From an uncultured Muribaculaceae bacterium (lineage in GTDB: Bacteria; Bacteroidota; Bacteroidia; Bacteroidales; Muribaculaceae): a stretch of DNA of 9,099 bases. The position numbers and the translations under genes are program-made. The notes under the pieces are model-generated. The model saw only the letters and a program-made list of their open reading frames with translations. It searched no databases and had not been told where the DNA came from. Positions within the stretch are counted from its first letter, which is position 1; the number at the start of each line of letters is the position of its first letter. The stretch covers positions 1 to 9,099 of the forward strand of contig CAJLTZ010000088.1 of assembly GCA_905209725.1 (NCBI GenBank), given 5' to 3'. This document shows, piece after piece, positions 1-6,258 of the stretch.

Positions 1-98
1 CGTGGTTTCAGCCCAGTGCCGCACGTTAAGGCACCCTATGAATAATGTAGGTTAATTCATCTCGGATAAGTGTTTTAGTCGGTCAGATTATTCTTCTG

Positions 99-404
99 TT
101 GATAATATCCATTCTGCTCTATCTTTGTGTGAAGCATTTTATTGGGAAAACTACACATAAATCTGCAATAAACTTTAAACCAAATTCAGTTAATAGTACT
201 TCTTGTGGAACTTGCACTAATAAAGTGTGTCCTTACTGTAAGGGCAAACTCTTTATAGACTTAGGTCAGCTTTCGTCATCGCGCAGAGAATTGAACGGCA
301 TTGACCCGGGAGAACTTGAATTTTATTGGGCTAATGGAGTGGATTCACCTGTTGAGTGCGCAAGAAGAATATGTCCACACTGCAAAGGTCGCGGAACAAT
401 TTGA
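99..404 (+). CDS. Cys-rich zinc-ribbon-like small protein with N-terminal hydrophobic segment; start uncertain
   Basis: I do not recognise the family. About 101 residues if the TTG at 99 is the start. Residues 1-12 are hydrophobic and look like the end of a membrane segment or signal anchor. Cysteines come in pairs: CGTC (36-39), CPYCKGK (44-50), then Cys87 and CPHCKGRG (92-99). The CxxCxGx(G) pattern resembles half of a DnaJ-type zinc-binding module, so a zinc-ribbon fold is likely, but the role is unknown. The start is a problem: the frame is open from 51 and has no ATG or GTG, only TTG at 99. The nearest upstream ATGs (38 and 45) are in other frames and stop at once. The open stretch 51-98 would also encode hydrophobic residues, so the true gene may begin further upstream and be broken by a frameshift near 40-50, or may use a rare start. 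The hydrophobic start would place it in the membrane. Confidence 0.5.
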   Translation: MIISILLYLCVKHFIGKTTHKSAINFKPNSVNSTSCGTCTNKVCPYCKGKLFIDLGQLSSSRRELNGIDPGELEFYWANGVDSPVECARRICPHCKGRGTI

Positions 405-423
405 ATAGCTATTTATCAGGTAA

Positions 424-471
424 ATACACAGCTCAAATTGTTGTGTATGTCGCGGATTTTTTGTAATTTTG
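424..471 (+). promoter_or_regulatory. Bacteroidota-type promoter for the acidic small protein
   Basis: The octamer TAATTTTG (464-471) fits the Bacteroidota -7 consensus TAnnTTTG. A GTTG at 440-443 lies 20 bases upstream, the normal spacing for the -33 box. Transcription should start near 476, giving a leader of about 28 bases before the ATG at 504. The -33 region overlaps a perfect 7-bp inverted repeat, ATACACA (424-430) and TGTGTAT (442-448), which could be an operator or the weak end of the upstream gene's transcript. Confidence 0.6.
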
Positions 472-503
472 TATTCAGAAAACAACCTCAAAATCTGCTA
501 ATT

Positions 504-770
504 ATGTCGGTAAAAATTTACGTCATAGACGACCCCATTTTAATAAGTTTCATCGAGGACGGAGACCTCGAAGGCTTCAAAGAGTATCTTGACTCCGACG
601 ATACAATCATCTTCCCCGAACCCGAAACTTTCGACACCGAGGAACAGGCTCTCGCGTTCTGTTCCGGCATCGGCTACGGCGTAGATGAACGCGCCCCAGT
701 CGAGCGATTTCCTCTCCGCAGTTCTGAAGAAGACGACCTGCCGTTCATCGAAGCCATCGAGAATTATTAA
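504..770 (+). CDS. Very acidic 88-aa protein of unknown function (Bacteroidales mobile-element type)
   Basis: The ATG at 504 is preferred to an in-frame ATG at 438, because the promoter element at 464-471 lies between them and the extra 22 residues look unlike protein. The 88 residues hold 24 Asp/Glu and only about 5 Lys/Arg, so the protein is strongly acidic. It has a compact alpha/beta look: IYVIDD near the start, an acidic middle, then a Gly-rich FCSGIGYG stretch (about 52-59) and an acidic C-terminus ending in Tyr. It has no membrane segment or signal peptide. It is a single-gene unit with its own promoter and a strong terminator. Its leader contains AACCTCAAAATC (484-495), close to the leader of the backbone genes at 6860 and 7978, which suggests it belongs to the carrier element and not to the cargo downstream. 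A DNA-mimic or anti-restriction role would fit the charge but is speculation. Confidence 0.75.
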   Translation: MSVKIYVIDDPILISFIEDGDLEGFKEYLDSDDTIIFPEPETFDTEEQALAFCSGIGYGVDERAPVERFPLRSSEEDDLPFIEAIENY

Positions 771-778
771 GTTTTCCT

Positions 779-818
779 CGCGCTCAACCAAAATTTAACA
801 CGGTTGAGCGCGATTTTT
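779..818 (+). terminator. Strong Rho-independent terminator after the acidic protein
   Basis: Perfect 11-bp stem, CGCGCTCAACC (779-789) with GGTTGAGCGCG (802-812), a 12-base A/T-rich loop, then ATTTTT. It lies 8 bases after the stop codon at 768-770. It separates the small-gene unit from the restriction-modification operon. Confidence 0.85.
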
Positions 819-833
819 GCCCATGTCAATAAC

Positions 834-881
834 TATCTTTGCAGCGGATAGCCGAAGTCTCGGAAATTTTTGCTAACTTTG
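834..881 (+). promoter_or_regulatory. Two -7-like elements upstream of the restriction-modification operon
   Basis: TATCTTTG (834-841) and TAACTTTG (874-881) both match TAnnTTTG. No convincing TTTG/TTG -33 box lies 19-21 bases before either; the nearest for the first is TTTTTG at 814-819, only 14 bases away. The second is the better candidate by its identity to TAACTTTGC at 8862-8870. If used, it gives a leader of about 140 bases before the ATG at 1024, containing the hairpin at 952-1008. Confidence 0.45.
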
Positions 882-951
882 CATCCTAATCTGCGCTCGC
901 CGCTGACAAAGACCACCAAATGTAAGTAACAACTTATATTCAACATATTAC

Positions 952-1008
952 GGAACTTCCTTGTAGCCGCAAAAGGTTTGGTCGCCTGTCAGCCTACTTG
1001 GAAGTTCT
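952..1008 (+). other. Long leader hairpin just before the methyltransferase start
   Basis: GAACTTCC (953-960) pairs perfectly with GGAAGTTC (1000-1007), with a further G-T pair outside (952/1008). After a 2x2 TT/TT internal loop, GTAG (963-966) pairs with CTAC (994-997). The loop is 27 bases and the structure ends 15 bases before the ATG at 1024. There is no T tract, so it is not an ordinary terminator. It could control translation of the R-M operon or be a recombination-site relic. Confidence 0.55.
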
Positions 1009-1023
1009 TCTGTTTAATGACCT

Positions 1024-2322
1024 ATGCTTGACACCACAGTTAGGTTTATAGATTTATTCGCCGGAATAGGAGGAATACGCACCGGGTTATCTCAGGCTTT
1101 GGAGGAAGCCGGATATACCCCGCAATGCGTTTTAACTTCTGAAATCAAACCGTATGCTGTAAAGGTCCTGCAAGACAACTATCCGCATGAGAATATGGTT
1201 GGTGATGTTACTCAGCTCTCAGCCGATGATATACCCGATTTTGATATTCTTTGCGCAGGATTCCCGTGTCAGGCATTTTCTTCAGCAGGTAAACGGCAAG
1301 GGTTTGCAGACACCAGAGGAACACTATTCTTCGAGGTCGAACGCATTTTAAGAGCGAAGAAACCCAAAGGCTTCATTCTTGAGAATGTTGAAGGACTTGT
1401 AAACCATGATGGAGGAAGAACACTTCAGGTCATAATCTCAAAACTTCTCGACCTTGGTTATATGGTCGAGTACAAGGTGCTAAATTCATCATGCTTCGGC
1501 GTTCCTCAGGAAAGAAAACGCATTTACATAGTCGGTACATTTACAGAGAAACCCGACCTGTCGGATTTCCCGAAATCTAACAAGACTGTCGGGGATATAC
1601 TTGAATCGGGTAAACCGACTATTGAAAGTCCGTTTATTAAGTTACTTCTTCGTAACTTCGCTATTGAGGATCTTTATGGGAAATCCATAAAGGACAAGCG
1701 CGGAGGCAATACAAATATTCATTCTTGGGATATTGAGATTAAAGGCCCGGTCTCAAAAGAGCAAAAAGATTTGCTAAATTGTATTCTTCGTGAAAGACGT
1801 AAGAAAAAATGGGCAGAGGAAATAGGAATAGAATGGATGGATGGAATGCCACTGACTGCCAGACAAATTTCTACCTTTTTCCCGAATCCTAATCTCCAAG
1901 CAATGCTTGACGATTTGACAGAAAAAGGTTATCTGAAATTTGAGCATCCCAAACAAAAGAAAACAAAAACCGATTTGTTCGGCAACACTACAGTTGTAAG
2001 AGAGCCAGACCCTGCTTTACCAAAAGGTTACAATATTGTAGCCGGTAAACTTAGTTTTGAAATTAGCAAAGTCCTGGCTCCCTTTGAAATTGCACCTACC
2101 TTAGTGGCGATGGATATGCAGAAACTCTTTGTCGCCGATAATGGAGGTCTAAGACGCCTCACATTGCGAGAAGGACTCCGACTATTCGGCTATCCCGAGA
2201 CAATGCAGTTGAATGTGTCAGAAAAGGACGGCTTCGACTTGTTAGGTAATACTGTTGTAGTGCCTGTTATCAAGGCCGTGGCCTCTCGCTTAATTAACGC
2301 TATAAACAAAAACAATGGATAA
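1024..2322 (+). CDS. DNA (cytosine-5-)-methyltransferase, Type II modification enzyme (probable GGNNCC type)
   Basis: This enzyme transfers a methyl group from S-adenosylmethionine to C5 of cytosine in the target site and so protects host DNA from the endonuclease encoded next. The C5-MTase motifs appear in order: motif I DLFAGIGG (10-17), motif IV GFPCQAFS with catalytic Cys82, motif VI ENVEG (120-124), motif VIII QERKRIYIVG (162-171), motif IX RRLTLREGLRLFGYPE (377-392), motif X LLGNTVVVPV (407-416). The stretch of about 200 residues between VIII and IX is the target-recognition domain and includes a winged-helix-like part (about 276-308). At 432 aa the enzyme is complete. The stop overlaps the endonuclease start by 8 bases, so the two are translationally coupled. 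No controller (C) protein gene is present. The recognition sequence is inferred from the partner's family and not read from this protein. Confidence 0.95.
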   Translation: MLDTTVRFIDLFAGIGGIRTGLSQALEEAGYTPQCVLTSEIKPYAVKVLQDNYPHENMVGDVTQLSADDIPDFDILCAGFPCQAFSSAGKRQGFADTRGTLFFEVERILRAKKPKGFILENVEGLVNHDGGRTLQVIISKLLDLGYMVEYKVLNSSCFGVPQERKRIYIVGTFTEKPDLSDFPKSNKTVGDILESGKPTIESPFIKLLLRNFAIEDLYGKSIKDKRGGNTNIHSWDIEIKGPVSKEQKDLLNCILRERRKKKWAEEIGIEWMDGMPLTARQISTFFPNPNLQAMLDDLTEKGYLKFEHPKQKKTKTDLFGNTTVVREPDPALPKGYNIVAGKLSFEISKVLAPFEIAPTLVAMDMQKLFVADNGGLRRLTLREGLRLFGYPETMQLNVSEKDGFDLLGNTVVVPVIKAVASRLINAINKNNG

Positions 2323-3064
2323 TCAGCAACCAATAAAACTTACAGCTGAGCAAGTTTACGACCGACTTCTCAACGTTGATAAAATCAAAACCGTAGAGGG
2401 ACAAATACGTTTCTATCTCGGTGATGTCAATATCATTGTGAAGCAAAAGGATGTGGTCGGCAACATCATCCAAGAATGGTTGGAAGGCTGGCTTAAGAAA
2501 AATAATATCGCATTTGACTGCAACACGAACACTCAAATGCCTCCTGACATTTTTCTTAATCCCGAAGACCACACAACCGATCTTCTCGAAGTCAAGGCTT
2601 TCAATCGGCAGGCTTCCCCCGGTTTTGATATAGCCGACTTCAAAGCATATGCACGTGAGATTATCTCCGCGCCTTATATGCTTCATACCAAATACATTAT
2701 ATTTGGATATAAGATGTCCAATGATGGGGTTGTGACAATCCATGACCTTTGGCTGAAAAATGTTTGGGAGATATGCCGTGCTATGGAAAAATGGGCACTG
2801 AATGTTCAATACAAAAATCACGTCATTCATAAAATTCGCCCTGCTACTTGGTACAGCACAAACAAGAAGTATCCTTTGTTCCAATCGTTGGAACATTACT
2901 TGTCTGCCATCGAGGAAACCTTATTCGGTTATCCCGACACACACGAGCTTGCCGTTGGGTGGCGCAAGAAAGTAGCCGAGGCTTATCAAAAAGCCTATGG
3001 CGTCAAACTCAGTATTCCTCGTTGGGAGGATATTGAAGAAATCTATCGTCCTCTTAACAAATAG
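2315..3064 (+). CDS. Type II restriction endonuclease, NgoBV/NlaIV-like
   Basis: A 249-aa protein encoded directly after, and overlapping, a C5 methyltransferase is the expected position for the cognate endonuclease. It has a PD-(D/E)xK type catalytic site: Pro77-Asp78 (in QMPPDIF), then Glu92-Val-Lys94 (in LLEVKAF), 13 residues apart. From memory of the family, stretches such as FYLGDVNI, IKQKDVVGNIIQEWLEGWL (a near match here) and DLWLKNVWEICR resemble the NgoBV/NlaIV endonucleases, which recognise GGNNCC. This is recognition by eye, not a search result. The protein looks intact and has no signal peptide or membrane segment. It cleaves unmodified incoming DNA in the cytoplasm. The methyltransferase lies first in the operon, so modification can precede restriction. 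Alternative: another PD-(D/E)xK Type II family with a different site. Confidence 0.85.
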   Translation: MDNQQPIKLTAEQVYDRLLNVDKIKTVEGQIRFYLGDVNIIVKQKDVVGNIIQEWLEGWLKKNNIAFDCNTNTQMPPDIFLNPEDHTTDLLEVKAFNRQASPGFDIADFKAYAREIISAPYMLHTKYIIFGYKMSNDGVVTIHDLWLKNVWEICRAMEKWALNVQYKNHVIHKIRPATWYSTNKKYPLFQSLEHYLSAIEETLFGYPDTHELAVGWRKKVAEAYQKAYGVKLSIPRWEDIEEIYRPLNK

Positions 3065-3076
3065 GCTGTCATTGTT

Positions 3077-3481
3077 ATGAACGAACTTGAAAAATACTTG
3101 GAAAACTATTGGAGCGGATATGATGGAGAAAGTGAACTCGTCGGTTTAACACCCTTTGGCTTTAAGGGAAGTGAAGCTCTCCGTATATCTGATTTTGATA
3201 AATCCCAACTCGATTGGGCTTTAGACTTCGCTCGTTCATGCGGAGACCCCATCAGTACAATTAACAAACGACACACATCTTATGGATTGAAGCATTTAGC
3301 AGAGCGCAGGGCCAAGAAACTTTCAAATAACGAAACCAACTATATTACCAACGGAGCTTTAATTCTCGCGATGGTCGATGCTGGCTTTAGGTTCGTTAGA
3401 GATGGCCAGAGTCCTAACGTTTTCTTCAATGTATCTGAGCGAGAGTTAAAGAAATTATTCAAATTGTGGAGTTGCGACTAA
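3077..3481 (+). CDS. Unrecognised 134-aa protein in the restriction-modification operon
   Basis: It starts 12 bases after the endonuclease stop and is probably in the same transcript. I cannot assign a function. The N-terminus (1-20) is acidic and aromatic. The most family-like parts are SYGLKH (68-73), YITNGALILAMVDAGF (89-104) and SPNVFFNVS (112-120). From memory, this 'SYGLKH ... Y(V/I)TNGALI.A...AGF ... PN..FN' pattern recurs in small hypothetical proteins of mobile elements, without a known role. It is soluble, with no signal peptide and no catalytic motif that I can name. The last codons and stop lie inside repeat copy A (left arm 3469-3477), so the repeat begins within the coding sequence. 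Possible roles: a helper of the R-M system or a cargo gene of its own. Confidence 0.8.
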   Translation: MNELEKYLENYWSGYDGESELVGLTPFGFKGSEALRISDFDKSQLDWALDFARSCGDPISTINKRHTSYGLKHLAERRAKKLSNNETNYITNGALILAMVDAGFRFVRDGQSPNVFFNVSERELKKLFKLWSCD

Positions 3482-3554
3482 GATGCCGCGCTTTCGTATA
3501 TCAAGCCTAATGTTTCGACTAAAAGGCTTCAATCGCTAACTCATTTCAGCAATG
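3468..3554 (+). repeat. Structured inter-gene repeat, copy A
   Basis: It begins with GGAGTTGCGAC (3468-3478), identical to 5155-5165 of copy B. CGCTTTCGTA (3489-3498) equals 5176-5185, and the 31-base core 3503-3533 matches B at 24 of 31 positions without gaps. GAGTT-GCGA (3469-3477) can pair with TCGC-T-AACTC (3533-3542). AAGCCT (3503-3508) pairs with AGGCTT (3524-3529). The small inner hairpin (3501-3505 with 3514-3518) is imperfect here. The repeat runs up to the ATG at 3552, 22 bases after AGGCTT. Confidence 0.8.
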
Positions 3555-4136
3555 GATAATCTTAAATTTGAGCAGAGTAGACTTCGTCATGATTTAATAG
3601 AGGAAGTCAAAAGATACCTTGGTTATGCCGAGGACGTTCACGCTGACTATATTTCAGTCAACGAGAAAACTTTTGAAGTAGTTTTTTGCTCTCGAAATGA
3701 CGAAAACCGCAAGCCCGATTTAGAATATTACGATGTTCTTGGCCTCATAGAACGCGATGGTCTTTGGTTCAAACCAGATACAGCTGCGATAGAAGCCATT
3801 GTTCAGGAACATCTTCCGAGTCCTAACATCAAAGCAAAATTTGACGAGTGGCGCGAAAGTATTAAATCTTTCCTTGTCGCCGAGCAACCAAGTTCATTGA
3901 AATCTTTCCGATTCTCAATCGGAACATCTTCTATCAGTTTAGATTGCTTCGACGAAGACAAGAACCCGATAGAAGAAAAATCCGAATCTACATACGAAGA
4001 GGAACTGGATGATGAATGGGAATCCGTCGATGTTGAGCCTATGCGAAAAGCCGTAACCAAAACCGCGACGGGATACACTATATCTGCCTACAAGCTCACA
4101 AAGCTTATTCTCAATTATATAAAACCAGAATATTAG
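3552..4136 (+). CDS. Unrecognised acidic 194-aa protein, cargo gene
   Basis: I do not recognise this protein. It starts with ATG directly at the end of repeat copy A. The first ~110 residues look helical and contain the pattern YYDVLGLIERDGLWFKPDTAAIEAI in residues 59-83. A strongly acidic, probably disordered stretch covers about 132-162 (many Asp/Glu with Ser), followed by a short C-terminal helix rich in Lys/Leu (about 180-194). There is no signal peptide, membrane span or recognisable catalytic motif. Spacing to the AbiTii gene is 65 bases, without a clear copy of the repeat, so the two genes may form one cassette and act together. Position among defence genes suggests an anti-phage or accessory role; this rests on context only. 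Confidence 0.75.
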   Translation: MDNLKFEQSRLRHDLIEEVKRYLGYAEDVHADYISVNEKTFEVVFCSRNDENRKPDLEYYDVLGLIERDGLWFKPDTAAIEAIVQEHLPSPNIKAKFDEWRESIKSFLVAEQPSSLKSFRFSIGTSSISLDCFDEDKNPIEEKSESTYEEELDDEWESVDVEPMRKAVTKTATGYTISAYKLTKLILNYIKPEY

Positions 4137-4201
4137 TCAAATCCTTCCTCAGGCAAGAAGTATTCACTGAGCTTAATAACGTTACTAAAAAATAGATTTC
4201 A
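4137..4201 (+). other. Spacer between two cargo genes with small inverted repeats
   Basis: It holds CTCAG (4148-4152) with CTGAG (4167-4171) and an 8-base palindrome TAACGTTA (4177-4184). Its right half (GAGCTTAAT...TAACG) is faintly like the right half of the inter-gene repeats, but I cannot align it convincingly. No promoter element is seen. Confidence 0.4.
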
Positions 4202-5146
4202 ATGGAGACTAAATACTTGCTCGAAAGTATTTCGAATGCAATTATTAACGACACATCATTGACCATTATTCTGTTAAAATGTCAGTTATTGGCACATAAA
4301 ATAAAATCTCCAATACTTTTAGATTGGGTAAAACACGAGATAAATGGTTATAAAGATGATGACACAATCCCTCAATATAGATACCTAACCGTCTCCGATG
4401 TATATGCTACATTTATGAATGTATTAGGACAATGCACAACTCGTTCAATCCCATTTGGCCTTGTTTTAGATGAGCCATTTGCGTCTGGCTTATATCACTC
4501 TTTTCTTCACAATTCTGTCGCTGAATTAGAATCTTTTGAAACTAAATGTAAGAAAGAATCTAACTTTAACTTAAAATTAAAGCTTCATGGCTCCTATTAT
4601 GCTGTTTTAGAGAATTGTTTTGGAGGAGACCCTCATAAAATTCAAGACGCATGGCAGATTTTTGCGGGGCAAGATATTTCTGGGGTATTAGCATCAATCA
4701 AGAGCAAACTACTTGAATATGTATGCGAACTCGGAGATACACTTGATTGCGATTTTATTACAACTGAGATTATGCAAGCAAAAACTACTCAAATTTTCAA
4801 TAGTACTATTCAATCTTTGAATATAGGTTCTGGCACGATTAACAATACTGGTAATTCCATTGCTATGGGTGCTAATGCCTCTATCAGTCTGAGTGAAACC
4901 CAAAAATCACAGCTTAACGAACTATGGGAGCAAATAAACGCTATAAAGTCTAATTATAGCGAAGACTCTCAAGAACTTACTGAATATCTCGTAGAACTTA
5001 AATCGGAAATTGATAGCAAAATCGCTTGTCCTTCAGCTATTCGTAAATCACTTCGGGCTATTAAAACTCTTATAGGAAAGGTCGGAGAAATTGCTGTTGA
5101 AAAAGGCATAGACCAATGTATATCTATGTTATCTCAATGTATTTAA
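4202..5146 (+). CDS. AbiTii-domain protein, probable phage-defence gene
   Basis: The N-terminal half matches the AbiTii domain as I know it: a helical start, then LLKCQLLAHKI (24-34), the hallmark WVKHEINGY (42-50) and PQYRYL (57-62), with the domain running to about 190. The domain is named after the lactococcal abortive-infection system AbiT and occurs in proteins linked to phage defence. Residues about 196-231 are a Gly/Asn/Ser/Thr-rich beta-like linker (SLNIGSGTINNTG). Residues 232-272 form a likely coiled coil, and a C-terminal helical region follows (276-314, RKSLRAIKTLIGKVGEIAVEKG). There is no nuclease motif or clear membrane span. The layout of sensor domain, beta linker and C-terminal helices suggests that the C-terminus is an oligomerising or effector part. 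The start is the only sensible ATG, with an A/T-rich leader. The gene is AT-rich compared with both window ends. Mode of action is unknown. Confidence 0.8.
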   Translation: METKYLLESISNAIINDTSLTIILLKCQLLAHKIKSPILLDWVKHEINGYKDDDTIPQYRYLTVSDVYATFMNVLGQCTTRSIPFGLVLDEPFASGLYHSFLHNSVAELESFETKCKKESNFNLKLKLHGSYYAVLENCFGGDPHKIQDAWQIFAGQDISGVLASIKSKLLEYVCELGDTLDCDFITTEIMQAKTTQIFNSTIQSLNIGSGTINNTGNSIAMGANASISLSETQKSQLNELWEQINAIKSNYSEDSQELTEYLVELKSEIDSKIACPSAIRKSLRAIKTLIGKVGEIAVEKGIDQCISMLSQCI

Positions 5147-5154
5147 GGATTTTG

Positions 5155-5241
5155 GGAGTTGCGACACCGCCGCTTCGCTTTCGTAAATCGAGCCTGAGGT
5201 CTCGACCGTAAGGCTTCAATTGCATAACGTATTTTGATATG
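5155..5241 (+). repeat. Structured inter-gene repeat, copy B
   Basis: This is the best-preserved copy. The perfect inner hairpin is TCGAG (5188-5192), loop CCTGAGGT, CTCGA (5201-5205). GAGCCT (5190-5195) can alternatively pair with AGGCTT (5211-5216), with one G-T pair. The core 5190-5220 matches copy A at 24/31 and copy C at 25/31. It begins 8 bases after the AbiTii stop and runs into the ATG at 5239, 22 bases after AGGCTT, the same distance as in copy A. Confidence 0.85.
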
Positions 5242-6174
5242 TTCAAATCTAAGAAAATAAACATTGCTTCCGCGATATTAACCCTCGCAGCTTTAATAAT
5301 AGGCCTTGTGGCGTTAGTTTGGAATATCATATTGGAGACCCACCATTGGAACCATCAGTTATTTAGGGAAAACCATTATACCGATGGCATTATTGGAGGT
5401 CTGAGCATAACTCTTATTTCGCTCGTCGTATGTTGGATTTGTTCATATTTCTTTAAGAGAAATTTGAAAAACAAGGTTTGTAAAATACTTTCGTATATTA
5501 CTTTTGCCTTATATAATATTGCAGCTATTGTTCTCATTATTATTGCAGTAAGCACATCATTAGATTTCGCCAGAGATTATAAGGATTATTCATTAGACCG
5601 CCAATTAGCTTCCGAGGATAACGCACAGGTTCATGAAGCGGTCGATAGCATTATCGCCCGTTCACATAATTATGACTTGTATGGTATGCGAGAGGTAAAT
5701 GAATATATGATGAAAGCGGCTCGTAAAGGCTATGCTCCGGCGCAAAATTATGTAGGGGTGTTTTTCCATGAAAAAGCAAAAGAAGAAAACGACCGATACT
5801 TCGGCCATGGCAAATGGAATTTGACTGAAACGTCCTTCTGTCAAGAGAATTTAACTCGTGCAACATACTGGTGGTTAAAAGCAGCCAATCAAAATCATGG
5901 TCGCGCACAAGAAAATTTAGGTAGGTTGAAAATGCAGTCGATCTTATCAAATCAACCGTATAGTTTTGGTGAAGCAAGATTTTGGCTTACTGAGGCCACT
6001 AAGAATGGCATTGTATCTGCATATTACTATTTAGGATTATTAACTCGCGACAGTTCTCTCATCGACGCGGCTAATTATTGGAAAATTGGTGCTGAAAAAG
6101 GGAACGAAGATTGTAGTAGGATGTTAGAAAATCCTGATTTTATTGATGTATCAGTAGCACACCCCAACGAATAG
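5239..6174 (+). CDS. Membrane-anchored protein with Sel1-like repeats, cargo gene
   Basis: The 311-aa protein has three hydrophobic segments: TM1 about 9-31, TM2 about 50-71, TM3 about 80-106. A soluble domain of about 200 residues follows. That domain has Sel1-like (TPR-type) helical repeats: AARKGYAPAQNYVGVFF (160-176), WWLKAANQNHGRAQENLGRL (211-230), WLTEATKNGIVSAYYYLGLL (249-268) and YWKIGAEKGNEDCSRML (280-296). Such repeats bind other proteins. There is no cleavable signal peptide and no enzymatic motif. By the charge pattern (KSKK at the start) the N-terminus is probably cytoplasmic, which would put the repeat domain outside after three spans; this is uncertain. It begins right at repeat copy B and is followed by copy C, so it is the clearest single-gene cassette here. 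Given its neighbours, a membrane effector or scaffold in defence is plausible but unproven. Confidence 0.8.
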   Translation: MFKSKKINIASAILTLAALIIGLVALVWNIILETHHWNHQLFRENHYTDGIIGGLSITLISLVVCWICSYFFKRNLKNKVCKILSYITFALYNIAAIVLIIIAVSTSLDFARDYKDYSLDRQLASEDNAQVHEAVDSIIARSHNYDLYGMREVNEYMMKAARKGYAPAQNYVGVFFHEKAKEENDRYFGHGKWNLTETSFCQENLTRATYWWLKAANQNHGRAQENLGRLKMQSILSNQPYSFGEARFWLTEATKNGIVSAYYYLGLLTRDSSLIDAANYWKIGAEKGNEDCSRMLENPDFIDVSVAHPNE

Positions 6175-6255
6175 TAATGGAAATCCGGCAAGCCGTAGGG
6201 CTATCGAAAACGGAGCCTAAGGTCTCCGCCGTTCGGCTTCTATCCCTATTTCGTT
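6166..6255 (+). repeat. Structured inter-gene repeat, copy C (end of array)
   Basis: The core 6213-6243 matches copy B at 25/31. The inner hairpin CGGAG (6211-6215), loop CCTAAGGT, CTCCG (6224-6228) is perfect and differs from copy B by compensatory changes. AAGCCG (6190-6195) pairs with CGGCTT (6234-6239) outside it. An outermost arm pair, AACGA-ATAG (6166-6174, containing the upstream stop codon) with CTAT-T-TCGTT (6246-6255), encloses the whole unit. No gene follows; a terminator does. Confidence 0.75.
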
Positions 6256-6258
6256 AAT

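Noticed and set aside
438..503. Upstream start (ATG 438) for the acidic protein
   Set aside because: It lies before the -7 element at 464-471, and the 22 extra residues are unlike the rest of the protein.
2300..2896. 198-aa open frame on the minus strand
   Set aside because: Antisense shadow of the endonuclease gene; no domain-like sequence.
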